Positions 12,557-24,701 of a stretch of DNA of 64,000 bases are shown here, in pieces (within the stretch, counting starts at the first letter, position 1; each line of letters begins with the position of its first letter). Made by a program: the position numbers and the translations under genes. The notes beneath the pieces were generated by a model. It ran no database searches. It was given only the letters and a program-made list of their open reading frames with translations, and was not told the DNA's origin. Origin of the DNA: Lasiosphaeris hirsuta (Eukaryota > Ascomycota > Sordariomycetes > Sordariales > Lasiosphaeriaceae); NCBI GenBank assembly GCA_030549175.1, contig JAUKUA010000004.1:1426001-1490000 (forward strand), in the 5' to 3' direction.

Positions 12557-14810
12557 ACTGACAACTTGGTCGCTCTGTCGGAATGCTTGCATTGATGTAC
12601 ACAGGCAAGCCGACGGCCAACAAACCACAGCGCTGACAGGCGGCCGGTGACAGGCGGAAAATCCTGAAGTCACCGAGAATGGGAAAATCAAACGAATCCG
12701 CCTCCTAAAGACGGGCTAGGGCGTTATAGCTCGCGCTGCCTTGCTTATTGCAGCTGGCAAGTGTTAGGTTTTGCCACCTCTGCCGGCTGGTACACTAACA
12801 GCAAAGAGGGTCTGTAATCTCGCCTGGCAGCGGTCGACGCGTCGTGGGACTTCTACACACTGCACTTGGTCAGTGCTCACTTCCCACACAAGGTCGATTC
12901 CGGCTGCTCGGCCACGGCGCAGCCGGTAATTAGGAACAGGCCAGGGCTTCCTGGCCTTCTGTTCTATATGCTATGCTGCTGGCGCAGTGTGCTGTGTCGG
13001 GTGCTGTGTGCGAATCGCCGTGGCCTTCAAGGACCTCTCTGGTGGTCTGACAAGCCGACGCTATGTCAATGGTATGGACACGGCATCGCAGCAAGAGGAC
13101 CTCCTCCGGACACGGAAAGAGGCGATGAGGCTGCGATGCTAAGGATGGCATCGGAGACCTGTTCGATGACAGCGCCAAGATCTCAAACAAGAAATACCGT
13201 CTGCTCCGAATGGCCCTCCCCGCGAGGAAACGTTTGGGTCTCAGGTCACGCAGGAGTTAGGTGCAGAGAGACCCATATCCAGACTCGCAGGCTATCTGGG
13301 GAACGACGGGCTGGAGGGGCAGGGCCTTGTGCTGGCGAAGGAGGCGAGCTGAAGGGATCGGTCTGGTGCGCAGTGCAGTGCTAGGGGAAGAGCGGCTCGG
13401 CGCCAGACGGCTTGCGCATATCTATTCTCAACCCTCGATTCTCTTCACCAACAGTCACTAACAGAGCATTGATAGATTGCCTACCTATACCACACCCGGT
13501 CATGTGCCCCGCCTGAGGAACTGAAATCGCCACTAAACCATCTATTTTTTTGCTCAGCTCCAGAAGGGTCCTCGTCTCTGATATTGCGTCGAGGCGGAAA
13601 GGACGATGTCGAGCGAGTCGTCTGGCCATGGTCTTTAGAGCCGTGAACTCGAGTCCTGTGTTCCTGGGCCAGCCTGGGCTCGAAACCCGGCGGGTCTCGA
13701 ATTAGGGTGCCGTAGATTCTGTGGTTGAGGTGCTATCGACGGCGGTCCTGATAGGTGACGAAATTTGCGACTGTCGCATGTACCGTAATGTCAGCTGGCG
13801 GGGTAAGTCTTGCTTGCTCTGCAGCATCATGGTGTGCAGCGTCTTATCGAGTCCGTTTCCGTTTGTCTTGGTCAGATCACCAATGCAGCACACCAGAGAT
13901 CCCAACCGTTCAAACCGTTCGAACCTGTGGAGACCCCACTCCACCATCTCGGTGCGTCCCTGTCGCTCTCTATCGGAGCAAGAGAACGAGGATCTGTGTG
14001 CGAATCGTGGGCGCTGGCATTCCGCATCGAGCAGCGCTGGGCGTGCTGGGCGCCCCAACCAAGGCACACCAGGGCGAATCACAGCAATCACAGGGCAGAG
14101 GGGGGCCGTCGGCATCGATTCCCCACAAAGCGCCCGGCTGGCATCCGGGTGCACTGCGTTGATTTGATCATGGTGGTGGCAGCATGCACCAAGAGAGTGG
14201 GCAGTGGGCGTTGGGGCCGACGGTCCCTCTTCCCAGCTCTCCAACGCCCCAATCCATCCCCAATTCCCGAATCCAAATCCCTCATGCTCATCTCTCACAC
14301 CCTCAGGCTCTAACGCAGCCAGGCCAAAGAGAGATTGCAGTGCCTTGCTTTCGCTGAGAATTCTCCGGCCATGGCAAGTTGATGGATTGCGGATGCCGGA
14401 CCAGGGGAGCGAGATGAGAGTGGACGAGCCAGAGAAAATAGGTATTATCGCCATGTCCTATAGACCTCAACGCCGTCTCAGGTAGGTCGTCAAGTGACGC
14501 TGCGGGCAATCACAGGCAATCCTCGTCGTGCTGCTTCCTCGACCGGCATCCGAGTTGGTCTGCGTCGTCATCAGGAAAGTCGGCCGGCTTGAGCATGTAC
14601 CTCGAGTACATCGAGGGTTTTCCGCTGTACGACTAAGTACCTCCAACTCCACGTGTGGCATCTGGGGCATCCGTAGGATCCTTGGTGAGATCCTTGGTTG
14701 ACATGCAGCGTGCACCTCTGTACTCGGCTATCCATGCACCCCGGCTCTGGCGATGAAACGCCGCCATGGAGAAGCCCCGGACACATCGACACCAAGGCTG
14801 GCTCTGGCTC

Positions 14811-14836
14811 AGGTCCCGCCAGGTCCCGCCAGGTCC
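14811..14836 (+). repeat. 10-bp tandem repeat (AGGTCCCGCC)
   Basis: About 2.6 copies of AGGTCCCGCC, roughly 0.9 kb upstream of the CLR-1-like start codon. No known binding-site consensus is evident to me. Confidence 0.8.
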
Positions 14837-15620
14837 ATGACGCTCCCCAGACCTCCCCTCCATTCCCCCAGACCTTAACCACCCAGACGCGACCCTGCCC
14901 TTTAACCCTGTCCTAGGTGGCCCACCCTGCCTACTCTTTCTCCAACACCCTGCCGTCCCTCCCCGCGCCTGCTGGCGTGACCTCTGTGACCTTTACTCGC
15001 CCCAATATTAATATGTGTGTTCAGGTACTTGCAGCTCGGCCATACCTGATTGGTGGTATACGCCAGGCCTGTGCCTGACCAAGTTGCCTCTTGGTCCCCC
15101 CCTGCCTGTGCTGGACTGCTGCCCGCCGCTGCCCATTGCTCGTGGCTTGACGGTGACCGTCGAACACGGCATTGAACGCCGCGTGCGTCGAGCAACGACT
15201 AGGCTTGTCCGTATACATTGCCTTCCACACTCACCCTATATCACCCTTACTTGACAAGCTATACTGCTCGCTATACTGCCCACCATACAAGCTATACTAG
15301 AGCGCACTAGCGCCAGAGTACGAGGTACCCGCCGAGCCTGCAGGGCCGTCATGGAAGCTTCTCCACCCCAGCGCACCCCAGAGCACCCCATGGGTACCTC
15401 TCCATGGCAGCCTCGACATGCTACCCGCGACCCTTACAAATCTCTCTCCCCACACTTTGTGGGAACCACATCTCCAACTGCATCCAATGTAGATATATAA
15501 GTCTGCATCCATTCCCCCATACTCTCGCCTCTCGTCATCGCCCATGTCCATCTTTATCCTGGTCTCTACCCACCAGCAGAGTGCAATCCTGTGATCTCTC
15601 TTTCCGCACACATTGAGTTC

Positions 15621-15630
15621 ATATAAATAA
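15621..15630 (+). promoter_or_regulatory. TATA-like element before the CLR-1-like gene
   Basis: ATATAAATAA lies 128 bp before the ATG at 15758. A second TATA-like stretch, TATATAA, is at 15494-15500. Both sit in a C/T-rich leader. Which one is used cannot be decided from sequence. Confidence 0.35.
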
Positions 15631-15757
15631 ACTGTCGACAATTACTCCTTCCACTGCTCGCCTCAGTCATAACATAAACACTCCTCACCCGGCTGGCCTC
15701 ACTCGGCGGCCAGTCTGTCTTGTCCTTGGCCGACGAGACAACTCGCCCACAGTCATA

Positions 15758-18226
15758 ATGGCGCCCACTATCCCGGTTCCCTCGCAAGGCGGCATGTTTC
15801 ACACATGCAAGTTTCCCTTGTCAATCCTCGAGAGCTAGTGCAGAAGCTAACCATCAAGTAGTTCAAGGCGTCACGCCGCGGAAAGCTTCAACAGATTCCC
15901 AGGACAGTGCTAGATCCAGCGGGTCTGGAACCGCTAAGAGAATAACAACACCCCATGCCTGTGCTGAGTGCAAGAGGCGGAAGATGTAAGTCCACAACGG
16001 CGAAGACGCGACCAAGATACCGGGACCTAACCCGCCGTTCTCTCCCTTAGCCGATGCGATGGTCAACAGCCCTGCGGCCAATGCCTCTCTAGCCGCGCCC
16101 CCAAAAGGTGCTTCTACGACAAGCACAGGCAACGCGTGATCCCATCACGCAAGACGCTCGAGGCTCTGTCACAGTCTCTCGAAGAGTGCCGGTCGATCCT
16201 GAAGCGCTTATACCCGAATCAAGAGATCCAGTCTCTTCTGCCGCTGTCCAGACAGGAGCTCCTTAGCCTCCTCGACCGCCCCGCCAACATAGACACTTCG
16301 GTCGGCGGGCTGCCATCACCACCTCTCAACACATCGCCAATGTCCGGCATGGACTCGCCAATGATGCCAAAGCAAGAAAACCTTCTCGAGCAAATCCCCT
16401 GCCGTGACACAGAATGGGACGAGGAGAGGCGCGAGAGGGACGCCATCCCTGCCGAGGCGGACGACATCAACGCTCTCTCTCTTTCGGTAGATCGCCAGAC
16501 GTCATACCTCGGGGCCTCTTCCATCAAGGCAGCCTTGATGGTCATGCTCAAGGTCCAGCCTGGCCTGAGGAACTCGCTCGCGACACCGCTCAACAGCGTC
16601 GAGATCTCCCACAACTACCCAGTCATCAGACAGAAACCTGTCGCCTCCAAGGACCTGCAGCGCATCCCGTGGTCGTGGAAGGGCCAGACGCTCATCGATG
16701 CTTACTTCAAGCGGGTCCATGTCTTCGTCCCCATGCTAGACGAAAGCACCTTCCGCGCGGACTACCTCGAGGGACAGCGGCTCGACGCGCCCTGGCTGGC
16801 GCTGCTCAACACGGTGTTTGCCATGGGCAGCATTGCGGCCATGAAGTCGGACGACTACAACCACATCAACTACTACAATCGGGCCATGGAACACCTCCCC
16901 ATGGATGCCTTTGGCAGCAGTCACATTGAGACAGTACAGGCATTGGCCCTCATTGGCGGTTACTACCTCCACTACATCAACCGGCCCAACATGGCTAACG
17001 CCGTCCTTGGCGCAGCGATCCGCATGGCGAGTGCCCTCGGCCTACACCGTGAGAGTCTAGCGCAGGGCGGCAGTGAGATGAGCGTCGCCGAGACGCGGCG
17101 GCGCACCTGGTGGAGCCTGTTCTGCCTCGATACGTGGGCGACAACGACAATGGGCCGCCCATCCTTTGGGCGATGGGGCCCGGCCATCAACATCCGCCCC
17201 CCGGAATTCGGGGTGGCCACCGGCCGCGACTCGTCGCAGCACGCGGGCATCCTACCGCTAATTGAGAACATCAAGTTCTGCAAGATCGCGACGCAGATAC
17301 AGGACATGCTAGCCATCTCGCCGCTGCTGCGCACCGAGGATCGCTTAGGACTCGACGCGCAGCTTATCAACTGGTACACATCACTCCCATGGCTGCTGCG
17401 CACGACGGACCCGTGCGCCGAGCCGCTGTACATGGCGCGCTGCATCATGAAGTGGCGTTATCAGAACCTGCGCATGCTACTACACCGGCCGGTGCTCCTC
17501 TCCCTCGCCAGCAGCGGGCTCAACCCCCACACACAGGCGTGCGACGCCGACCTTGCCGCCATCGAAACCTGCCGTGAACTCGCCGCCCAAACCATTGAGG
17601 ACGTCGCGCGCGAGTGGACCCGCAACCAGATGAGCGGGTGGAATGCCGTGTGGTTCCTCTACCAGGCCGCCATGGTGCCTCTGGTCTCTGTCTTCTGGCA
17701 GTGGGGCTCGCCCCGCGTGCCCGACTGGCTCAAGCAGATCGAGGCCGTCCTCGACCTGCTCGAGGTCATGGAGGAGTGGTCGCTGGCCGCGCGCCGCTCC
17801 CGCGAGGTCGTCTGGCGCATGTACGAGGCTAGCCGCGCCGTGCAGGCGCAGCAGGCCGCCCACCGCAGCGCGAGCCCCAGCATGCACATGACGGGCGACG
17901 GCATGCTCATCTCGGACGCTGGCCTGCACATGAGCCCTATCGGCCTGGAGCCCGTCGAGGGACTAGGCATGATGGGCATGCTCGACCAGGGCGGCCTGTG
18001 GGACCTCGATGGCATGTACTGGGGCGGGCAGGGTGATGCCGCGGCGGCTGCCACGGCCGCTGAGTTCGGAGCTGCCTTCCCCGGCAGCGGGGGGCCCGGT
18101 GGACACCACGATCACGATGTTCACGAGAGCGCGATGCATATGGACTACGGCATGATGGGTCAGAGCCACCACCACCACCAGACCACAGCGGCGGTGGGCA
18201 TGGATGGCTTCGCTTATGTGCAATGA
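15758..18226 (+). CDS. clr-1: Zn2Cys6 transcription factor, CLR-1-like (cellulose regulator)
   Basis: A nuclear Zn2Cys6 activator. The zinc cluster and the flanking HRQRVIPSRKTLEALSQSLE linker resemble Neurospora CLR-1, which activates cellulase genes on cellobiose; this assignment is from memory of the family, not a search. Three exons: 15758-15806, 15862-15985 and 16051-18226, with introns of 55 and 65 bp; 2349 nt give 782 aa. Intron 1 is GC-AG (donor GCAAGT); no in-frame ATG exists downstream of it that would keep the zinc cluster. Zinc ligands are C50, C53, C60, C66, C69 and C78, split by intron 2, as is common in fungi. A fungal_trans domain fills roughly residues 230-500 (for example TRRRTWWSLFCLDTWATTT). 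The tail is Met/Gly/His-rich, ending in an HHHHQ patch. The gene stands alone, with about 7.5 kb and 8.1 kb without protein genes on either side. It could instead be a related Zn2Cys6 paralogue. Confidence 0.85.
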
Positions 18227-18482
18227 TCTTGTGGCCTATGGGATATGATATGACACGACATTTTCTGTTTTCCATTTCTCTCTTCTTTTTTTTCTTCTCC
18301 ATCTTCATCTTCGTGCCCTCTCACCTCAGACGAATCAAAGCTTGGAGTGTCGGACGGCGCAATGGGGTCATTTTCGGCTCGTACGGGATCCCACCGCGAA
18401 CGCATGGGACGGCGAGCCAGGGGGTTGCAAAATTTGACATTTTCGACAATGTGGAGTATAACCCTGGGGGAACGGGCTCCTG

Positions 18483-18504
18483 TTTTTTTTTTTTTTTTTT
18501 TTTT
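18483..18504 (+). repeat. T22 homopolymer
   Basis: A run of 22 T about 260 bp past the stop codon of the CLR-1-like gene, probably within or just after its 3' untranslated region. No function is evident. Confidence 0.9.
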
Positions 18505-21500
18505 GGAGTGCGTCACGGTGGAAGGTGTGGGTGGAGCGTCTTTGGAGCGGGAGCCATGTCTTGGCGGCATCTCGTGTGGTGCCGGATGCAGGTGTTTTCC
18601 TCATCTCCTGCCTGGTTCGGTTCTGGTTTCATTTTCTTTTCTCCAATGGGGCAAACAGGTTCTGAAATGATGGATATACCAGGGTATGAATGATTTGTAT
18701 GTATGGGAAAAGAAAAAAACGGCCAGAGATGGAATGGATGCAAATGGCAGCAAAGCGAGGATTCAATCTTTCTTGTCTTTCTCTCTCACACTCTATCATC
18801 ACCCTGCCTCTCACCTCTGTCGCGTTATAGAGAGAGCGAGGGGGGTGGCTCGGACATGGAATGATGGCTAACCGGAGGCGAATAACCGGAATGAGTAGTA
18901 ATAATGGGCTTTTCGTCTCTTCCTGCTAGGCTAGATAGCACTGACTGAACCTGAAAGTTACGCACTCTACTACAACCTTGGCCGTGTCTTGGTGTCTTCG
19001 ATGTTCTTACATTACTATACGGCGCTTCTATTCCTATCCGTCGCCCCTTGGCCATCACGTCTCGCGTGGCTGCGATAGTCGGGGGTGGGGGGATATATAT
19101 GGGAGGCTATATATGAAATGGAAGCGTGCACAAATTCTTCTAGATGACGACGCGCATACTCGATGGATGCAATGGGTGTGATACGTGGGATCGGGGGCTG
19201 GGGCAAATGCCATTTAGCAGAGGAAGAAAGGGCGATAATACAAAATGCCAAAAAGCCGATCGCTTGGCTCCCTGGCTGCTCATCTTATCCTGCTGCACTT
19301 GGGATTACTTTCCTTTGCCATGTGTGCATATCCAAGTATGTGCGCGCGCGCCTGCATGCTGTGTGGGTGCGTCAATTGCCTGTCGGTCGGCGGCAGGCGG
19401 GCTTACTGTCGACGCACATGGAGGATGGTGGAGGAATGGAGAAATGGAGGGGGAGGATCTGGGGGAGGATGGGAACACGAGCCGGGATGGCCATGCCGGG
19501 ACTTGGAGAATTCGGCAACAATCTCAGATGGACGTAACCTACCAGCCAACCGGCACTGCGCCAAATGCAACATCTGCGATGTCTGCAAGTGCTTGCAGGC
19601 ACCTTTTGCCTTTCCGGCACCGCGCCGTACTACGCCGTGAGATGCGCCGCGGCCCAGAAGAAAGTGCCGTTGGTGATTTTGATTGGGGAAGTTCGGGCTA
19701 TGCTCGTGTACGTAAGGTAGGCTGGGTATCTGGGCAGGCAAGGCTCATCACATTGATGGAGTGCTATAGAGGAGGGAGGGAAGAAGGGGACGAGATGAAT
19801 GCGACGAGTCGACTTGTCCGGACGATGGCATGCATCACGGCATGCATCACGGATAGAAACGGGGACGAGGAGACGAGGGCCGATCCGCCAGAACGCCAAG
19901 AGTGCGTGAGGCTGCCCGGGGAGAATTGGTTGAAGGATCAAGACGTCGTCTTGGTTCTCTGACCATCGAGATGATCGGGGAGGGAGATGTCTCCGCAATA
20001 TCATATGGAGTAGGAGACCGATGGGCCATCACCAAGATAGCCTTCTGACCGCCTAGCCATGACAGACACTGACATGAACAGTTAAATCGACGGATGGCTA
20101 GGCGAGTCTAGGCACATCTATCAGGAGAAAAGACGACAAGTAGCAGCGCATTCAAGCAGCCCATTGCATGCTTCGTCCCTTGGTTTGACAGCCTCGCTAC
20201 GTTTACCTGCCCTGTGTCTCTGAAGACATTCCACTCTGAGTGAACTCGCAGTGGGTCGTGAGCAAGCGACGTCGAAAGAAGGCGCGAGGAAAAAGAAAGG
20301 AAAGCGTTGGAGATGGCGCGCTGCCGGTGGTGCGAGGGCAGAGAATGGGTTCCCATTGCCCAAAGTGGACGTTTGGGGCCTGGACGGGCGGACACGATTG
20401 GCCGGGTGAATCTGCGGCTGGGCGCGTCGAAGCCCGCCCGCAATCTGGAGTTGCGGCCCGCTATGTCTCGAGTTCCAGTGACTCGATGGACAGGGGCAAG
20501 TGCTCGTCGGGCATCCCGGGTGGCTTGGTACAGGGTACTTGGTCTCTGAGACCCCTGTCCAAATCTGAGATTCTGCTGGTGTGCGGGGAAGGTTCTGACA
20601 GGGGTTCACACAGAGACACAAAAAACGTGGGTGGAGATGCGGGGGGAGTGTACTGCGCAGGGTTGGTGTGGTGTGAGAGGGGGGTGATGGGGCTCGTGAA
20701 GGTGGGCGATGGCGAGCGGTGGATGGGTGGATGAGTCGAGGGACCAATCTCAACCAGCCGACGGTGAGAAGGACGCTGACACCACCTGCCTTTTAAGGTC
20801 AGCATGGCAGGAGATGGCACCAGACGTGAAATAAATGAAGAGGAACATTCCATGGGCCTTCGTTATATTGCGATTCGAAGGTGGCTGACAGGACACTGTC
20901 ACAACGATGGTCATCCAATTGGGGGGGGGAATGGAGCTCTTCTCCCTATGCTGCCAGTTTTTCGGTCTCTCAGTTCTCACGGATTCTGAGGTGTATAGAA
21001 TGCGGGGAAATGGTGTGTTCGGGATAAGGGGTCGACCCGATGAAGTCGCCACACGCACTGCCCAGCACTTCCTTCTCTCTGGCTCCCGTCGAGTTTGGTG
21101 GGTTTGTGCTACTATCTCTTTTCGACCTGCCCCGCAGCAGCGCATCCTCAGCGCCATCCCCTTGCGGATCGCACATGTGTGGGTTCGGCATCCTGCCACA
21201 TACCGCCGCGATGTTGGGACTTACAGCGGACGCTCAGACCCATCCACCACCATCACATCACAATCCATCCTCACATCCAGCTTCAAGCATTCGACTCCAC
21301 GAACCAGAACTACCACGATGTCCGGCAGTCCCATCGGCAGGTGCACTTTACTGCCGGCAAAAACACCGTCGCGACCGGGGGGGCTCCCTTGTAGGCTCCG
21401 AAAACGGCATGAAGTCCCGACGGGTCATTCGTGGCGGTGACAAGATATTTGAATGTTTGGTTTCTAGGACCTAGCGCTAGTAGAGATATAAGCATATCAA

Positions 21501-23370
21501 CTGCAAGGCTTGTCAACCATACCATGTTTTGCCTGCAATACGGCGCTGCCTGGCGATTCAGCCTTTGTACTGCCTTTGTACACCATCTCTCCAACATGTA
21601 CTCTTTTTTTTGGCCTGTTTTCCAGGGATTTGTGTCTCAAAGTATGGTTTTGTTAACCATCCGAGCCCCATCCGTACCATTTTCCTATCAAGATCGGCTC
21701 CACGACCGAGACTCGTGGACACAGTCCACGGAGGTGTCGTGCTCCCTCCTCGTAAGCCGGAGGCAGATATGATTGACTCCGAATTGGATTGATGCCAATG
21801 ACAAAGTATCAAACCACAACGGACCGTGGACACGCCAAGTCGAATACATCGGGGTGTATCAAACCACGTATCGACATGAATATTTTCTTTTCGTGCAAGT
21901 GTCCGCGACCATGATTACACCTATCTCACTCTCCGGTTGAGGGACTCAAACACCGCGCGCTAGCGGGTCTAGCTCTCTACACGCCAAGGCTCTCTAGGCT
22001 CCAGGAAAGGGATGAAGCAAATCGTCGCACTCGGGAGCCCGCCTACCTAGGCTTCCCCACTTCTTTAAAAACCGCCGGCGGCAGGTATGCGGGAGGCACA
22101 GCAAACACCCGGACCTTCTCCGCCCTCCGCCCTCCGCCCTCCGCACTTCACGGCCTGTCCTCAACCCAACCACCCGGCAAACCTTCTCTTTTTCCGGACT
22201 CCTGAAACATGTTTCAGGTCTCCAACTGCACCTATCGTCAGCCACTGATCCATATTCCGTCTCTCACCCATCTTAAGCTACACTACATAAGCCCGTGGTG
22301 TTTGTTGATGCATCCCGGTAATCTGCAAGTACAGCTGCAAGTGCACAGACAGGATCGCCTCTTTTTTTTTCCACCTCTTTACCTCTCCTATCAGTCCATC
22401 ATCAACCAACCTCACATCACAGCGCAGCTTACGGTTTTGTTACAAACAAAACCTGCACCTCCTGTTAAGTCCGTGCAGACCACGCCGTGGAATGCGGCAT
22501 CCCGACCCAAAGCACTTCATCATGCGGGTTTCCCTTCCCGCCCGCTATTGCAGTGTGTTGTTGCAGCACGATGCTACTCAACCTAAAAGCCCCAATATTC
22601 TCTTGCGTGGTCCCAAGAACTCTGTTTTCTTGTTCTAGCCGCCCACTCCAGCTGCTGTTTCCAGAGACGGCGTTTCTCGTTTTGTCAGTCCACCACTCTG
22701 CATCGAGCGGCTTGCAGCACAACCCACCTGCCTAACCTGGGCAAGGCGAAGAAAGGCTAAGCCTCACCTGAAACCACACTCTATCCGCACTATGCTTCTC
22801 TGAGAGGGATGGGCCTTGTTATCCTGGAGGAGAAAATACCTAGTAGAGGCTGGAAATAGAAAGAAAACGGTGACGAGGAAACAATAGCCCGCCAAAACGG
22901 TGTTGCTTGGTAATATCTGGGTCAGTTAGGAGCTGTGGGGGTAGTGATACTGTGCGCATAAAATGAGAATAGCTTGTTTGGGATGGATAAGTTGTTCCAT
23001 GGTAGAATATGAAGGTTGGTGATGATGACAAAGACTTATTTTGTTGATCCGGTAAGCTTCGAGGCTCGCTCCCTTCAAGGACCGGTGATACATCTCCGGC
23101 TGCCATTCAGGAGGCATGGTCAAGGTAGAGACGGGATCTAGATAGCTAAACAAGTAGTGATGTGAGCATGTTGCTGACTTGGTGATGGTCTCTTGGTTCA
23201 GTGAATTTATTGAGTTTGAGTTGTTGATGAATTTCTTGCTATGCAGCAAGTGGCAGTCCTGTTGAACCTTTAACTCTTTATATCCATGCTATATGCTAGG
23301 TACGGGCAATATGTGACCTTCAAGATTTAAACCCTAGCCATTTGGGGGTGTCGACATTGCCCCTGAACAA

Positions 23371-23384
23371 CCCCCCCCCCCCCC
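23371..23384 (+). repeat. C14 homopolymer
   Basis: An uninterrupted C run about 270 bp upstream of the initiator tRNA gene. Other C or G homopolymers of 13-17 occur at 46-58, 42054-42066 and 52399-52415. These are spots where assembly length may be wrong. Confidence 0.85.
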
Positions 23385-23654
23385 AACACCATCTTTCACT
23401 CATATTTGTAAATATTGACATCCACTCAATATACTTTTACCCTCCACGTTGAACCCGTAATTACTTTCTTATCCAGTATTGCCGTCAGTGGAGAGCCCGT
23501 CAAGCGGTCACAGTGTCGAAGTGTGCACCCCTAAACAATGAAGTGAGTCATTATAGGCAACCAGGACAAAAAAATGAAACATAGCCACTTCCGGCACGGG
23601 TGGACTACAATAAAGGCAGAATATTGGGACTGGGTTTTCATCAATAGGAGACCA

Positions 23655-23726
23655 AGCTGCGTGGCGCGGTGGAAGCGCGCCGGGCTCATAACCCGGAGGT
23701 CGTTGGATCGAAGCCAACCGCAGCTA
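23655..23726 (+). tRNA. Initiator tRNA-Met (CAT)
   Basis: A 72-nt cloverleaf. The acceptor AGCTGCG pairs with CGCAGCT, giving the A1-T72 pair typical of eukaryotic (yeast-type) initiator tRNA. The anticodon stem is Cs and Gs around CTCATAA, with anticodon CAT at 23687-23689. The T loop reads ATCGAAG, so position 54 is A rather than T, another initiator hallmark. No intron. A T5 terminator follows. Confidence 0.95.
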
Positions 23727-24596
23727 TATATACCTTACTTTTTGCCTTGCTCGCATCTTCTCTTCTTGCTTTCTTTTTGCATCCAGTCTCTGAGTGTGCA
23801 TGAGTCATGGAATAAGAGAACTATAATGATACGGTTTTCAGCAAGTGTGTAGGTGATGCGGGGCCTGTATCAAATAGTAGGCGATACGTAGTCATAGCTC
23901 CTACCTGTCCAGCTCAAAGCTTGAAACTATTCGAGATTTTTTCTCTCGGAGCACTATAAAAGCCGTCGTCTGCTCGCAATATTGTACTAAGGCCTGAGTT
24001 CTCACACTGCCTTCAAGTTACAGATGTCAACTGCGGCCGATCACCATGGTGCCTGACTCAGGAGTCATGCTCTATTGCTAGCATCGTGCATTGTTCTCAC
24101 CAGACGATTCGAAACCAAATACATCGAGTTGGAAATGTTTAAATTTTAACGCTAGGTGATACTACAATAGTTCTGGCCTATGCACCCATTCCGAAGCAAA
24201 CGTACCCCAGTTGAGTTGAGAGAAGCAGAGGAAGATTCTCATCTGGGGGGGGGTGGGGTTTGTAGTAATTTTTCTCCTGTCCTTTTTGCCTTTCCTGGCA
24301 CGCATGATGCACTTGCTCACTTCTTCAGACTGGCCCGCCTTTACCGGACGTGTTTCCACCTGACGAAATAGCAATGGAAAGATCACATGGAACTGAACAT
24401 GAAAGGAGAGACCAAGTCAGGCTCGGCCATCCAGGCACGAATGCTTACCAACCGTGGGGTTCTCGTGGTACTTGCCCTAGTCATCGCTTGATGCTGTTTT
24501 TCAAGCCACATTGCTGGTGTCCTGGGGCTAATATCACTGCGAGGATATGGCTGAGGTTTTGAGCGAATAGACCGCTAGCCAGCAAGAATATATGCT
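23727..24596. other. Spacer between the two tRNA genes
   Basis: 870 bp with no recognisable gene apart from the T5 terminator next to tRNA-iMet. The short ORFs match nothing I know. Confidence 0.6.
23739..23743 (+). terminator. Pol III terminator of tRNA-iMet
   Basis: Five T begin 13 nt after the tRNA 3' end, the normal RNA polymerase III stop signal. Confidence 0.75.
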
Positions 24597-24701
24597 TGAT
24601 AACGGTGAGATTCGAACTCACGCCCTTTCGGACCACGGAATCGAGAGATTGTATTAAGGGTTAACCTTAACATGGCGCATTAACCGCTCGGCCACATTAC
24701 C
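24597..24701 (-). tRNA. tRNA-Leu (AAG) with intron
   Basis: A type II tRNA read on the minus strand. The acceptor GGTAATG pairs with CGTTATC, with discriminator A73 as expected for leucine. The D region TGGCCGAGCGGTTAAT is typical of Leu. The anticodon AAG is at 24666-24668. The anticodon stem CCATG/CGTGG closes only if an intron of about 26 nt is removed one base 3' of the anticodon, the normal position for nuclear tRNA introns. The variable arm is TCC-GAAA-GGG. The T arm is GTGAG-TTCGAAT-CTCAC. The D stem has one mismatch. I see no run of four or more T within about 60 nt downstream on the coding strand. Confidence 0.9.

Larger units (their letters stand above)
8248..15757. other. Gene-free 7.5 kb upstream of the CLR-1-like gene
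   Basis: I find no supportable gene. ORFs up to 250 codons (13702-14454, minus) overlap others in five frames and have Cys/Trp/Arg-rich random composition. Features seen: T22 at 10567-10588; two G runs at 12398-12417; a 10-bp tandem repeat near 12528-12556; a 10-bp repeat AGGTCCCGCC at 14811-14836; and pyrimidine-rich sequence from about 15.2 kb to the ATG at 15758, typical of a long fungal 5' leader. Part of this is probably promoter and leader of the regulator. Non-coding transcripts cannot be excluded. Confidence 0.55.
18227..23654. other. Gene-free stretch downstream of the CLR-1-like gene
   Basis: About 5.4 kb without a supportable protein gene. The longest ORFs (19144-19962 plus; 20121-20753 minus) overlap other frames and have low-complexity or random composition. 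Simple-sequence features are a T22 run (18483-18504), a 12-bp repeat GGCATGCATCAC twice at about 19827-19850, a 7-bp CCGCCCT repeat near 22121-22142 and a C14 run (23371-23384). Confidence 0.55.

Noticed and set aside
13702..14454. 250-codon open frame on the minus strand
   Set aside because: Several other frames are open across the same DNA, which reflects base composition rather than coding; no motif recognised.
19144..19962. 272-codon open frame on the plus strand
   Set aside because: Overlapped by long frames on both strands, Cys/Trp/Met-rich random composition, no domain and no family resemblance.
20549..20580. CTGAG-type sequences suggestive of a TPP riboswitch
   Set aside because: The other conserved TPP elements are absent and no thiamine gene is nearby.
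20121..20753. 210-codon Pro/Ser/Arg-rich frame on the minus strand
   Set aside because: Low-complexity composition with a competing open frame on the plus strand; no splice or domain support.
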